DNA from: Actinacidiphila fildesensis | GTDB taxonomy: Bacteria > Actinomycetota > Actinomycetes > Streptomycetales > Streptomycetaceae | Length of the DNA stretch: 64,000 nucleotides | Direction: 5' to 3' (one strand) | Assembly: GCF_042652185.1 (NCBI RefSeq) | Contig: NZ_JBHSIX010000023.1 | Shown: positions 53,453-63,420 of the stretch, one piece after another | Layout: every line of letters starts with the position of its first letter | How positions within the stretch are numbered: the stretch's first letter is position 1 | Program-made: the position numbers and the translations under genes | Notes under the pieces: model-generated | Seen by the model: the letters and a program-made list of their open reading frames with translations, nothing else | Told to the model about the DNA's origin: nothing | The model's database searches: none

Positions 53453-54132
53453 GCGAGCACGCCGAACAGGGTCCCCGGCCGATCGAGGTCTCCCCGCTGA
53501 TCTACCGGCTGGCCGACAGCGTCGTGCTGATCGGTGTGCGGACGGGCGACCGCGGCCCGGAACCGCTCTACACGGATGTCTCCGGAGCGCTGTGCGCCGT
53601 CGCGTACACCGACCCGGAGGAGATCCGGCGCGATCTGCCCGAGGGCTACCGGCTGTTCCAGATCACCGTTCCCGAACTGCTCGCCCAACTGCCGCCCGCG
53701 GCCGGGCTGATCATCGATCCGCGCGCCGCCTCGCCGATCCACGTGGCCGCCGAGGAGCGCGATGTGGTGATCGCGGCGGGCCTGCCGTTCCCGGCCGGCG
53801 CGTACATCAAGGTCAAGGCGTCCGCGGACCCGCAGCCCCGGCTGCTGGCCGCCGCACTGCCGCGGATCGAGGCGCTGGCCGCGGTGCGGCGGCTGTACCT
53901 CACGCGCTACCGGGTCGCGGACGCCCGGGAGAAGATCCTGGTGGTGTACGAGGTCGACGCGGTGCCCGGAGCCGACACCGCGGCCGCGGACGCGGTGATG
54001 GCCGCCGCGGCCGACATCGCCCTGGCCGACCCGATGCAGATCGTGGCCCTCGGCGACGTTCCGGAGGACCTGCGCGCCGTCGTTCTCGCCGACGTCGAGC
54101 CCGCGTACGTCCGGCCGGATCTGCGGGGCTGA
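53449..54132 (+). CDS. SseB-like protein
   Basis: 227 residues. Two-part layout: an N-terminal alpha/beta domain with LYTDVSGALCAVAYTDPEEIRRDLPEGYRLFQITVPELL and GLIIDPRAASPIHV, the SseB pattern. A C-terminal domain follows with PRLLAAALPRIEALAAVRRLYLTRYRVAD and the DPMQIVALGD segment, like the SseB C-terminal half. SseB-family genes often accompany type VII toxin loci, with unsettled function. The ATG overlaps the candidate immunity gene. Last gene of the five-gene run. Confidence 0.75.
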   Translation: MSEHAEQGPRPIEVSPLIYRLADSVVLIGVRTGDRGPEPLYTDVSGALCAVAYTDPEEIRRDLPEGYRLFQITVPELLAQLPPAAGLIIDPRAASPIHVAAEERDVVIAAGLPFPAGAYIKVKASADPQPRLLAAALPRIEALAAVRRLYLTRYRVADAREKILVVYEVDAVPGADTAAADAVMAAAADIALADPMQIVALGDVPEDLRAVVLADVEPAYVRPDLRG

Positions 54133-54156
54133 GCGGGCGCCCGCCCGCAGGCCCAT

Positions 54157-54162
54157 TACGCT
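54157..54162 (+). promoter_or_regulatory. Putative -10 box, leaderless trpE
   Basis: TACGCT, 6 bases before the ATG of trpE at 54169. Only 36 bases separate the preceding stop from trpE, with a short GCGGGC/GCCCGC hairpin in them. There is no room for a Trp-codon leader peptide and attenuator. Confidence 0.5.
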
Positions 54163-54168
54163 GCCGCT

Positions 54169-55692
<1,524 letters not shown>

Positions 55693-55721
55693 CCGCGGGA
55701 ACGCCGGTGGGAAAACGCGAA

Positions 55722-55752
55722 GGCGGGGCGGCCCGGATCGGGCCGCCCCGCC
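55722..55752. terminator. Bidirectional terminator between trpE and the S53 peptidase
   Basis: GGCGGGGCGGCCC (55722-55734) and GGGCCGCCCCGCC (55740-55752) are perfect 13-base arms around a 5-base loop, between convergent genes. Confidence 0.9.
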
Positions 55753-55768
55753 GTGCTTCACGGGGCCG

Positions 55769-57076
55769 TCAGCCCGTGAAGGCCGAGGTGCCGTTCGGGG
55801 TGCCGAGTCCCGTCGGGCCGTCGTATCCGGCCTTGGCGGTGCACAGGTACGAGCCCGAGCAGCTGCCGTTGGAGCCGCTCGTCACGTCGTTGAGCGCCGA
55901 GGTGTGGGCGTACGGGAACGAGGTCGGGTACGAACCGGACGACGGGGCGCCGGCGATGGCGTACACACCCGCGATGATCGGCGCCGAGGCGCTGGTGCCA
56001 CCGAAGGTGTAGTAGCCGGCGGCGATCCCGTACGAGTCGTAGATCGCGACACCGGTGGCCGGGTCGGCGACCGCCGAGACGTCGGAGATGGTCCGCTTGG
56101 CGCAGCCGGTGTCCTGCTGCCAGGACTGCTTGGCGTCGTAGGCGGAGCAGCCGGAGCCGGTGCCCTCGGTGCTGTTCGTGGACCAGACGGTCTCGGTCCA
56201 GCCGCGGGCGTTGGAGGCGGTCTTGAGGGCGGTGCCGCCGACCGAGGTCACGTACTTGGAGGCGGCGGGGTACTCGGCGCCGTAGGCGGAGTCACCGGCG
56301 CTGACCGTGATCGCCACACCCGGGTGGTTGAAGTAGCTGCTGTCGTAGGAGGCGTCGGAGGAGGACTCCCCGCCGCCGTAGCTGTTCGAGACGTACTTCG
56401 CGCCCAGGGTGACGGCACGGTTCACCGCGGTGCCGAGGTTCGCCATCGAGGGGGTCTTGGCCTCGACGAGCAGGATCTTGCACTTGGGGCAGATCGCGCT
56501 GGCCATGTCGAGGTCGAGGGATATCTCCTCCGACCAGCCGGCGTCGGCGGTGGGCAGCGCGGTGGTGCTGCCGGTCTGACTGACCTTCTTGAAGCAGCCG
56601 TTGGCCGTGGTGCAGGCCGGCAGTCCGTAGTGCGCGCGGTAGACGCCGAGGTCCGCCTCGGCGTTCGGGTCGTCGTAGGCGTCGACGATCGCGATCGTCC
56701 GCCCGGCGCCGTTGGCGGCCGCCGCGGAGGTCAGCCCGTAGGCCTTCTGAAGATCGCTCGGGCCGTAACCTGTGGGGGCGGCGGCCGCATTGGGGGTGAT
56801 CGTCGTGCCTCGGACGTTGGTGGTGTGCACCGTGCCGCTGGTGACGCGGAGCGCCTTGCACGCCATCTCGCCCGCCTTGGGCAGGGCACAGGCGCGCGCG
56901 GTGTGCACGGCCTGGTCCGCGTTCACTGCGACGTTCCGGGCGGTCGCGGCGGTCCGCGCGACCGGCTGCGCGTCGGCGGACGGGGCGATGGCGAAGCCCG
57001 CCAGGGCCAGTGCCGCGACGGCGGTGAGGGAGAGTCCGGCGCGCCGAAGCGACGCCGGAGTAAGGGTTGTGCGCAA
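55769..57076 (-). CDS. Secreted S53 family serine-carboxyl peptidase (sedolisin)
   Basis: 435 residues. A Sec signal peptide (SLRRAGLSLTAVAALALAGFAIAPSADA) precedes a short propeptide and the catalytic domain. Catalytic residues are Glu184 and Asp188 in SEEISLDLD, and Ser362 in FGGTSASAP. The propeptide is shorter than in many sedolisins. Start: TTG at 57076 with AGGAGG exactly 7 bases upstream. The open frame to 57184 has no ribosome-binding site and a non-signal N-terminus. A serine-carboxyl endopeptidase exported to the medium; substrate unknown. Confidence 0.88.
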   Translation of the reverse strand: MRTTLTPASLRRAGLSLTAVAALALAGFAIAPSADAQPVARTAATARNVAVNADQAVHTARACALPKAGEMACKALRVTSGTVHTTNVRGTTITPNAAAAPTGYGPSDLQKAYGLTSAAAANGAGRTIAIVDAYDDPNAEADLGVYRAHYGLPACTTANGCFKKVSQTGSTTALPTADAGWSEEISLDLDMASAICPKCKILLVEAKTPSMANLGTAVNRAVTLGAKYVSNSYGGGESSSDASYDSSYFNHPGVAITVSAGDSAYGAEYPAASKYVTSVGGTALKTASNARGWTETVWSTNSTEGTGSGCSAYDAKQSWQQDTGCAKRTISDVSAVADPATGVAIYDSYGIAAGYYTFGGTSASAPIIAGVYAIAGAPSSGSYPTSFPYAHTSALNDVTSGSNGSCSGSYLCTAKAGYDGPTGLGTPNGTSAFTG

Positions 57077-57359
57077 CGTACTGCCTCCTGTGGCGGTAAA
57101 CCGGGGGCTGTGCGGGGGGAATTGATCCGCTGGAGCGAGGTGGTCGCACGGGGGATCGGCGCGAACGTATGGTGACGGGCGCACGTCAACAAGACGGCAG
57201 ACGGAGTCTCTACCTCCGCTTTGCTTTCGGCAGTGATCGCATGGGTGAAAACTTGCTCACTCATGGGCTGGTCGGTGCATGAAATCGACTCGTGGTGGTC
57301 TGTCCCTGATCGGTCCCCCGCCTGTGCCGCCCGCGGGCCGACGCGCGATAGTGGTCTAC

Positions 57360-58103
57360 GTGACTGCCGTGCCCCAGCCCCGCCCCGCCGAAGAATCCGC
57401 GACCACCGCGACCGTCCCGGTTCCGCCCGGGACCGCCCCGGAACCCACCGCGCCCGCCCCGGAACCCGCCGCCGACCCCGTGGTGACGGGGCCGCCGGCG
57501 CGCACCCGCGCCGCGGGCCGCCGCAGCCTGGCCCTCGCGCTGCTGCTCGGCGTCGCCGGCGCCGCCCTCACGCTGCTCGCGGCGGGCAAGACCTGGGCCC
57601 ACGGGACCGCGAAGTACGCCGAGGGCTCGGTGGCGCTCACCGTCTCCGGCAGCGAGATCACCGGCGTGCCCGGCGCGCTCGCGCTCGTCGGCCTCGCCGC
57701 GCTGGTCGCCGTGTTCGCCGTCCGCGGGATCGGCCGCGCCGTCGTCTCGGGACTGCTCGTGCTGTGCGGCGCGGGCATCGTGACCGCAGCCCTCACCGAC
57801 GGCCCCGGCTCCGCCCTGGACGCGGCCGCCACGGCCGCCACGACGCTGGCCAGTACGACCGTCGTCGGTGAGAGTTCCACCACATGGCCATGGGCCGCCG
57901 CCGCCGGGGGAGCGCTGCTGCTCGCGGCCGGAATGCTGGCCGTGCTGCGCGGCCGCCACTGGCCGGGGATGTCCAACCGCTACGACCGGGACGGGGCCAC
58001 CGGCCTGCCGTCCCGCAAGGCGCAGCGCCCCGCCCCGGACCCCGAGCGCCCCGAGGAGCTGTGGAAGGCCCTCGACCGCGGCGAGGACCCGACCGGGGGC
58101 TGA
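57360..58103 (+). CDS. Trp-biosynthesis-associated membrane protein (TIGR02234)
   Basis: 247 residues. A Pro/Ala-rich N-terminus (about 50 residues) precedes four hydrophobic helices (LALALLLGVAGAALTLLAAG, VPGALALVGLAALVAVFAV, AVVSGLLVLCGAGIVTAAL, AAAAGGALLLAAGMLAVL) with a conserved KTWAHGTAKYAEG loop after the first. This family is found in actinobacterial trp clusters and has no known function. The C-terminal tail (SRKAQRPAPDPERPEELWKALDRGEDPTGG) is soluble. Start GTG at 57360 with no ribosome-binding site, possibly leaderless. Confidence 0.85.
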   Translation: MTAVPQPRPAEESATTATVPVPPGTAPEPTAPAPEPAADPVVTGPPARTRAAGRRSLALALLLGVAGAALTLLAAGKTWAHGTAKYAEGSVALTVSGSEITGVPGALALVGLAALVAVFAVRGIGRAVVSGLLVLCGAGIVTAALTDGPGSALDAAATAATTLASTTVVGESSTTWPWAAAAGGALLLAAGMLAVLRGRHWPGMSNRYDRDGATGLPSRKAQRPAPDPERPEELWKALDRGEDPTGG

Positions 58104-58122
58104 CCGGGGCTGACCGGGGGCC

Positions 58123-58154
58123 GGCGTGGGGCCGACCTGGGGCCGGCCCACGCC
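58123..58154 (+). terminator. Hairpin after the trp-associated membrane gene
   Basis: GGCGTGGG (58123-58130) with GCC pairs to GGCCCACGCC (58145-58154), with one bulged G. Between the TIGR02234 gene and the HGxxPAAW gene. Confidence 0.5.
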
Positions 58155-58238
58155 GCACCCCCGTGCACAAGGCGCTCCGGGAGCGCGCAAGAATGGACGA
58201 GGACAACTTCCCCGACCGAGAACATAATGGGAGCACTC

Positions 58239-58448
58239 ATGGCGGGCACCAACCACGGCCACACCCCTGCCGCCTGGACCGGCGTCATAATCGCCTTCAT
58301 CGGATTCTGCGTCTCGGGTGCCTTCATGGTGATGGCCGAGCCGCTCGGATTCTGGGCGGGCCTGGTCGTGGTCCTGCTCGGCGGCGTCGTCGGCCTCGTG
58401 ATGCGCGCGATGGGCCTGGGCCAGCCCCGGAAGCCCGCCCACAGCTGA
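58239..58448 (+). CDS. HGxxPAAW small membrane protein
   Basis: 69 residues. The N-terminus has the HGHTPAAW motif, followed by two hydrophobic helices (TGVIIAFIGFCVSGAFMVM and GFWAGLVVVLLGGVVGLVM) and a short basic tail (LGQPRKPAHS). Found in the same place in other Streptomyces trp regions; function unknown. ATG at 58239, with GGAG 5 bases upstream; an in-frame ATG at 58227 lies before it and has no site. Confidence 0.85.
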   Translation: MAGTNHGHTPAAWTGVIIAFIGFCVSGAFMVMAEPLGFWAGLVVVLLGGVVGLVMRAMGLGQPRKPAHS

Positions 58449-58480
58449 CGTCCGGCTCCAACGGCACGACACGCACGACA

Positions 58481-58511
58481 GGCGCGGCCCCGGCTGATCC
58501 GGGGCTGCGCC
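58481..58511 (+). terminator. Terminator after the HGxxPAAW gene
   Basis: GGCGCGGCCCCGG (58481-58493) and CCGGGGCTGCGCC (58499-58511) pair with one mismatch around CTGAT. Confidence 0.75.
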
Positions 58512-58540
58512 TTCGTACGTCCCGGGGCACAATCAGGCAC

Positions 58541-59029
58541 GTGACCGACAAGCTGACCGCCGTGCCGCCGCCCGCCGGCACCGCCGCGCCGCATCACGAG
58601 CCGTGGTCCGCCCCGGAGCCCGCGCCGCCCGCCGGCCGGCTGCGGCGGGCCGCCGTCCCGCTGGGGGTGCTGGCGGGAGTCGTCGCCGCCTTCGCGTACG
58701 TCGGAGCGGTCGACCCGAACACCCCCGGCCACTACCCGGTCTGCCCGCTGCTGAAGTACACCGGGATCTACTGCCCCGGGTGCGGCGGGCTGCGCAGCGC
58801 CCACGCGGTCGCGCACGGTGACTTCGGCGCGGCTCTCGGTCTGAACGCGCTGGCGGTGGCGGCCTATGTGCTCTTCGCCGTGGTCTGGGTGGTGTGGCTG
58901 TCGCGGACGCTGCGCGGCCGTCCGTTCGAGATCCGGATGCGGCCCGCGTACTGGTGGGCGATCGGCGCGGTGGCGCTGTTCTTCAGCGTCGCCCGGAACC
59001 TTCCGTTCGGATCGGCGCTCGCCCCGTAG
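58541..59029 (+). CDS. DUF2752 family membrane protein
   Basis: 162 residues with three hydrophobic segments (AAVPLGVLAGVVAAFAYVG, ALGLNALAVAAYVLFAVVWVVW, AYWWAIGAVALFFSVA). The family motif is CPGCGGLRSAHAVAHGDFGAAL, preceded by CPLLKYTGIYC. The cysteines could bind metal or form disulfides, unproven. Start GTG with CACAAT 7 bases before it, resembling a leaderless promoter. Next gene on the strand is trpC, 296 bases away. Confidence 0.85.
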   Translation: MTDKLTAVPPPAGTAAPHHEPWSAPEPAPPAGRLRRAAVPLGVLAGVVAAFAYVGAVDPNTPGHYPVCPLLKYTGIYCPGCGGLRSAHAVAHGDFGAALGLNALAVAAYVLFAVVWVVWLSRTLRGRPFEIRMRPAYWWAIGAVALFFSVARNLPFGSALAP

Positions 59030-59247
59030 CGCTCCAGCGCTCCAGCGCCCCGGTACGCCGGGTGATGGCAGGAACCGGCCATCTGCTGTCCGGTCCGCCC
59101 CCCTGGCGGCCGGAGGAACCGTGCCACGCAGGGCGGACGGATACCCCCGGTGGCCGCATTTGTCCAGGTAGTGGGACCGGGATCGACCGGATGCGCGCCC
59201 TCCGCCCTCGGCCGGATACCATCAGTGAGCCGAAGCAGGCATTTGCC

Positions 59248-59275
59248 GGCTTGATCGTTGACTGGCTTGATCGTT
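59248..59275 (+). repeat. Direct repeat in the trpC leader region
   Basis: GGCTTGATCGTT occurs twice (59248-59259 and 59264-59275), start to start 16 bases. TTGACT (59258-59263) and TACGGA (59282-59287), 18 bases apart, could be promoter boxes overlapping the repeats. The rest of 59030-59325 holds no gene I can support. Confidence 0.6.
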
Positions 59276-59325
59276 TCGGTGTACGGACCGTGCTCCACCA
59301 CCCAGCCCGGAAGGGGACCGCTCGC

Positions 59326-60135
59326 GTGAGTGTGCTCGACGAGATCATCGACGGAGTCCGCGCCGACCTCGCCGACCGGCAGGCTCAGGTCTCCATCGAC
59401 GAGCTCAAGGAGCGGGCCGCCAAGGCACGCGAAGCGATGGACGGAGTCGCCGCGCTGCGCGGTGACAGCGTCAAGGTCATCTGCGAGGTCAAGCGCTCCA
59501 GCCCCTCCAAGGGCGCGCTGGCCGCCATCGCCGACCCGGCCGGGCTCGCCGCCGACTACGAGGCGGGCGGCGCCGCGGTCATCAGCGTCCTCACCGAACA
59601 GCGCAAGTTCGGCGGCTCCCTCGCCGACCTCGAAGCGGTCCGCGCCAAGGTCGACATCCCGGTGCTCCGCAAGGACTTCATCGTCACCGCGTACCAGCTG
59701 TGGGAGGCCCGCGCCTACGGTGCCGACCTCGCCCTGCTGATCGTCGCCGCCCTGGAGCAGGACGCGCTGGTCTCGCTCATCGAGCGTGCGACCTCGATCG
59801 GGCTCACCCCGATCGTCGAGGTGCACGACGAGGAGGAGGTCGCCCGCGCGGTCGACGCCGGCGCCCGGATCATCGGCGTCAACGCCAGGAACCTCAAGAC
59901 CCTCGAGGTCGACCGCGGCAACTTCGCGCGCATCGCGCCCGAGATCCCGGACGAGATCGTGAAGATCGCCGAGTCCGGTGTCCGCGGCCCGCACGACCTC
60001 ATCGCGTACGCCAACGACGGCGCCGACGCCGTGCTCGTCGGCGAGTCCCTGGTGACCGGCAAGGACCCGCGGGCGGCCGTCGCCGACCTCGTGGCCGCCG
60101 GCGCCCACCCCGCCCTGCGGTTCGGGCGGAAGTAA
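59326..60135 (+). CDS. trpC: Indole-3-glycerol phosphate synthase TrpC
   Basis: Converts CdRP to indole-3-glycerol phosphate. It is 269 residues in a monofunctional TIM barrel without a fused TrpF. Conserved: VKVICEVKRSSPSKG, ISVLTEQRKFGGS, VLRKDFIVTAYQ, IGVNARNLKT and ESGVRGP. AAGGGGA lies 9 bases before the GTG. Heads the trpCMBA run. Confidence 0.95.
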   Translation: MSVLDEIIDGVRADLADRQAQVSIDELKERAAKAREAMDGVAALRGDSVKVICEVKRSSPSKGALAAIADPAGLAADYEAGGAAVISVLTEQRKFGGSLADLEAVRAKVDIPVLRKDFIVTAYQLWEARAYGADLALLIVAALEQDALVSLIERATSIGLTPIVEVHDEEEVARAVDAGARIIGVNARNLKTLEVDRGNFARIAPEIPDEIVKIAESGVRGPHDLIAYANDGADAVLVGESLVTGKDPRAAVADLVAAGAHPALRFGRK

Positions 60136-60140
60136 CCCCC

Positions 60141-60284
60141 ATGTCGATCTCGACGCGCCTCGCCCCCGGTTGCCGCCCCCGCGGCTGCCGGGCGCCGGCG
60201 CGTCGCGTATTGGGCCGTCGGGTGCGTTATGTGATCGGCGGCGAGCCCGGACAGGTCAACGGAATGCGATGGCGTCGCGGCTGA
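60141..60284 (+). CDS. trpM: TrpM-like tryptophan biosynthesis modulator
   Basis: 47 residues, very basic (12 Arg), with two cysteines in GCRPRGCRAP and a conserved RYVIGGEPGQVNGMRWRR end. Both the sequence and the position between trpC and trpB match TrpM of Streptomyces coelicolor, a small protein reported to modulate tryptophan synthesis. The ATG is 6 bases after the trpC stop. Its stop is followed by a repeat of its own last codons (GATGGCGTCGCGGC/GCCGCGACACTTCCATC-like), possibly a hairpin. Confidence 0.85.
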   Translation: MSISTRLAPGCRPRGCRAPARRVLGRRVRYVIGGEPGQVNGMRWRRG

Positions 60285-60332
60285 GCCGCGACACTTCCAT
60301 CAGCCATCGCATTTCACTGTCAGGGGACTCCT

Positions 60333-61585
<1,253 letters not shown>

Positions 61586-61589
<4 letters not shown>

Positions 61590-62422
61590 GCGGCAACATC
61601 GCGCTGTTGAACGCGGCCCTGGCTGCGGCGAAGGCCGAGAACCGGGCCGCGCTGGTCGGCTACCTCCCGGCCGGATTCCCCACCGTCGACGGCGGCATCG
61701 AAGCCGTCAAGGCGATGCTCGAAGGCGGCTGCGACGTCGTCGAGATCGGCCTGCCGCACAGCGACCCGGTGCTCGACGGACCGGTCATCCAGACCGCCGA
61801 CGACATCGCGCTGCGCGGCGGCGTCCGGATCAAGGACGTGCTGCGCACCGTCCGCGAGGCGCACGCCGCCACCGGAGCGCCGGTGCTGGTCATGACGTAC
61901 TGGAATCCCGTCGACCGGTACGGCGCCGATCGGTTCGCCGCCGACCTCGCCGAGGCGGGCGGCGCCGGCTGCATCCTGCCCGACCTGCCGGTCGAGGAGT
62001 CCGAGGTGTGGCGCAAGGCCGCGGAGCTGCACGGTCTGGCCACCGTCTTCGTGGTCGCGCCGAGCAGCCGCGACGCGCGGCTCGCCAAGATCACCGCGGT
62101 GGGCACCGGTTTCGTCTACGCGGCGTCGCTGATGGGCGTCACCGGCACCCGGGTGAGCGTCGGCGAGCAGGCGGCCGACCTCGTCCTGCGCACCCGCGCC
62201 ACCACGGACCTGCCGGTCTGTGTCGGCCTGGGCGTCTCCAACCCCGAGCAGGCCGCCGAGGTCGCCGCCTTCGCGGACGGCGTCATCGTCGGCTCCGCGT
62301 TCGTCAAGCGGCTTCTGGACGCGCCCGACCTGGAAGCGGGTCTGGCCGGGGTGCGGGAGCTGGCCGGCGAGCTGGCGGCGGGCGTCCGCAAGCGCACCGG
62401 GGCGGTCCGGCAGAGCCGGTAG
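61586..62422 (+). CDS. trpA: Tryptophan synthase alpha subunit TrpA
   Basis: Cleaves indole-3-glycerol phosphate to indole, which is channelled to TrpB. It is 278 residues in a TIM barrel. The catalytic Glu and Asp lie in VEIGLPHSDPVLDGP, with LMTYWNPV-type (VMTYWNPVDRYG), ILPDLPVEES and LMGVTGTR loops visible. Translationally coupled to trpB through GTGA. A strong terminator follows. Confidence 0.95.
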
Positions 62423-62459
62423 GACAGATCGTTTTAGTCCCTCATTAGGGCGAATCAGG

Positions 62460-62489
62460 ACCGGGGAGGCGCAGCGGCGCCTCCCCGGT
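62460..62489 (+). terminator. Terminator of the trpCMBA operon
   Basis: ACCGGGGAGGCGC (62460-62472) and GCGCCTCCCCGGT (62477-62489) are perfect 13-base arms with an AGCG loop, 37 bases past the trpA stop. Confidence 0.9.
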
Positions 62490-62504
62490 TCGTTGTCCAG
62501 GGGT

Positions 62505-63311
62505 GTGAGCCAGAAGAACCGTGAGGGAAAGCGCACCGCCCGTGAGGCGATGCATGGACAGCGCGAGAAGGACAAGGCGCGCGACAAACGCAAGAGGACA
62601 CTGATCGTCGGCGGTGCCGTCGTCGTGGTCCTGGCGATTGCCGGGGTGGTGGCCGGGGTGCTGGCCAACCACAAGAGCGAACCGGCCAAACCGGTGGCGT
62701 CCCCCAAGGGCGCGACCGGCAACGACAACCTCGTCATTCCCACCGGCGCGGCCGACGCGCCGTCCACCCTGACCGTCTACGAGGACTTCCGCTGCCCCGG
62801 CTGCGGCATGTTCGAGAAGACCTTCCGCGACACCGTGCACTCCCTGGAGGACAGCGGCGCGCTGAAGGCCGACTACCACCTGGTGACGATCATCGACGGC
62901 AACATGGGCGGTACCGGCTCGCTGAACGCGGGCAACGCCGCCGTCTGCGCGCAGGACGCGGGCAAGTTCCGGGCGTTCCACGACGTTCTCTACGAGAACC
63001 AGCCGGACGAGCGGGAGGACAAGTTCGGGGACAAGGCGTATCTGCTGGAGCTCGCCGACAAGGTGCCGGGGCTGAAGACCGACACCTTCACCGCGTGTGT
63101 GAACAACGGCACGTACGACAGCTGGATCAAGAAGTCGGCCGCCGCCTTCGGCGGCTCCGGCTTCAGTTCCACCCCGACCGTGCTGCTCAACGGCAAGAGC
63201 GTCTACGGAAACCAGACCGACCCGCTGACCCCGGACAAGCTCAAGCAGCAGGTCGAGGCGGCCAACAAGGGCAAGAAGGCGGGCACCGTCACGCCGACCC
63301 CCACGTCCTGA
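62505..63311 (+). CDS. DsbA-like membrane-anchored thioredoxin-fold protein (second copy)
   Basis: 268 residues. A basic cytoplasmic N-terminus (REKDKARDKRKR) and one membrane helix (LIVGGAVVVVLAIAGVVAGVLA) anchor a DsbA-like domain with the active site C97-P-G-C100. Two further cysteines lie in AAVCAQDAG and TACVNNG, and the cis-proline loop is in FSSTPTVLLNG. Similar in layout to the 26935-27735 protein, but the CxxC pair differs and the flanks do too. GTG at 62505, with CAGGGG upstream. Its position next to lgt is usual in Streptomyces. Confidence 0.88.
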   Translation: MSQKNREGKRTAREAMHGQREKDKARDKRKRTLIVGGAVVVVLAIAGVVAGVLANHKSEPAKPVASPKGATGNDNLVIPTGAADAPSTLTVYEDFRCPGCGMFEKTFRDTVHSLEDSGALKADYHLVTIIDGNMGGTGSLNAGNAAVCAQDAGKFRAFHDVLYENQPDEREDKFGDKAYLLELADKVPGLKTDTFTACVNNGTYDSWIKKSAAAFGGSGFSSTPTVLLNGKSVYGNQTDPLTPDKLKQQVEAANKGKKAGTVTPTPTS

Positions 63312-63420
63312 CACCCGTCCCGACCGCATCACGACCGCATCACGACGGCAGGGCCGTTACGCGTCCGTAGCCGGGCTGGTTGCCACTCCACCCGCCCGGC
63401 ACGGTAGCGTCGGCCCTGCT

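Noticed and set aside
62423..62459. TTTTAGTCCCTCATTAGG region as a promoter for the DsbA-like gene
   Set aside because: It lies before the strong trp terminator and would be 45 bases from the start with no matched boxes. More likely part of the trp 3' end.
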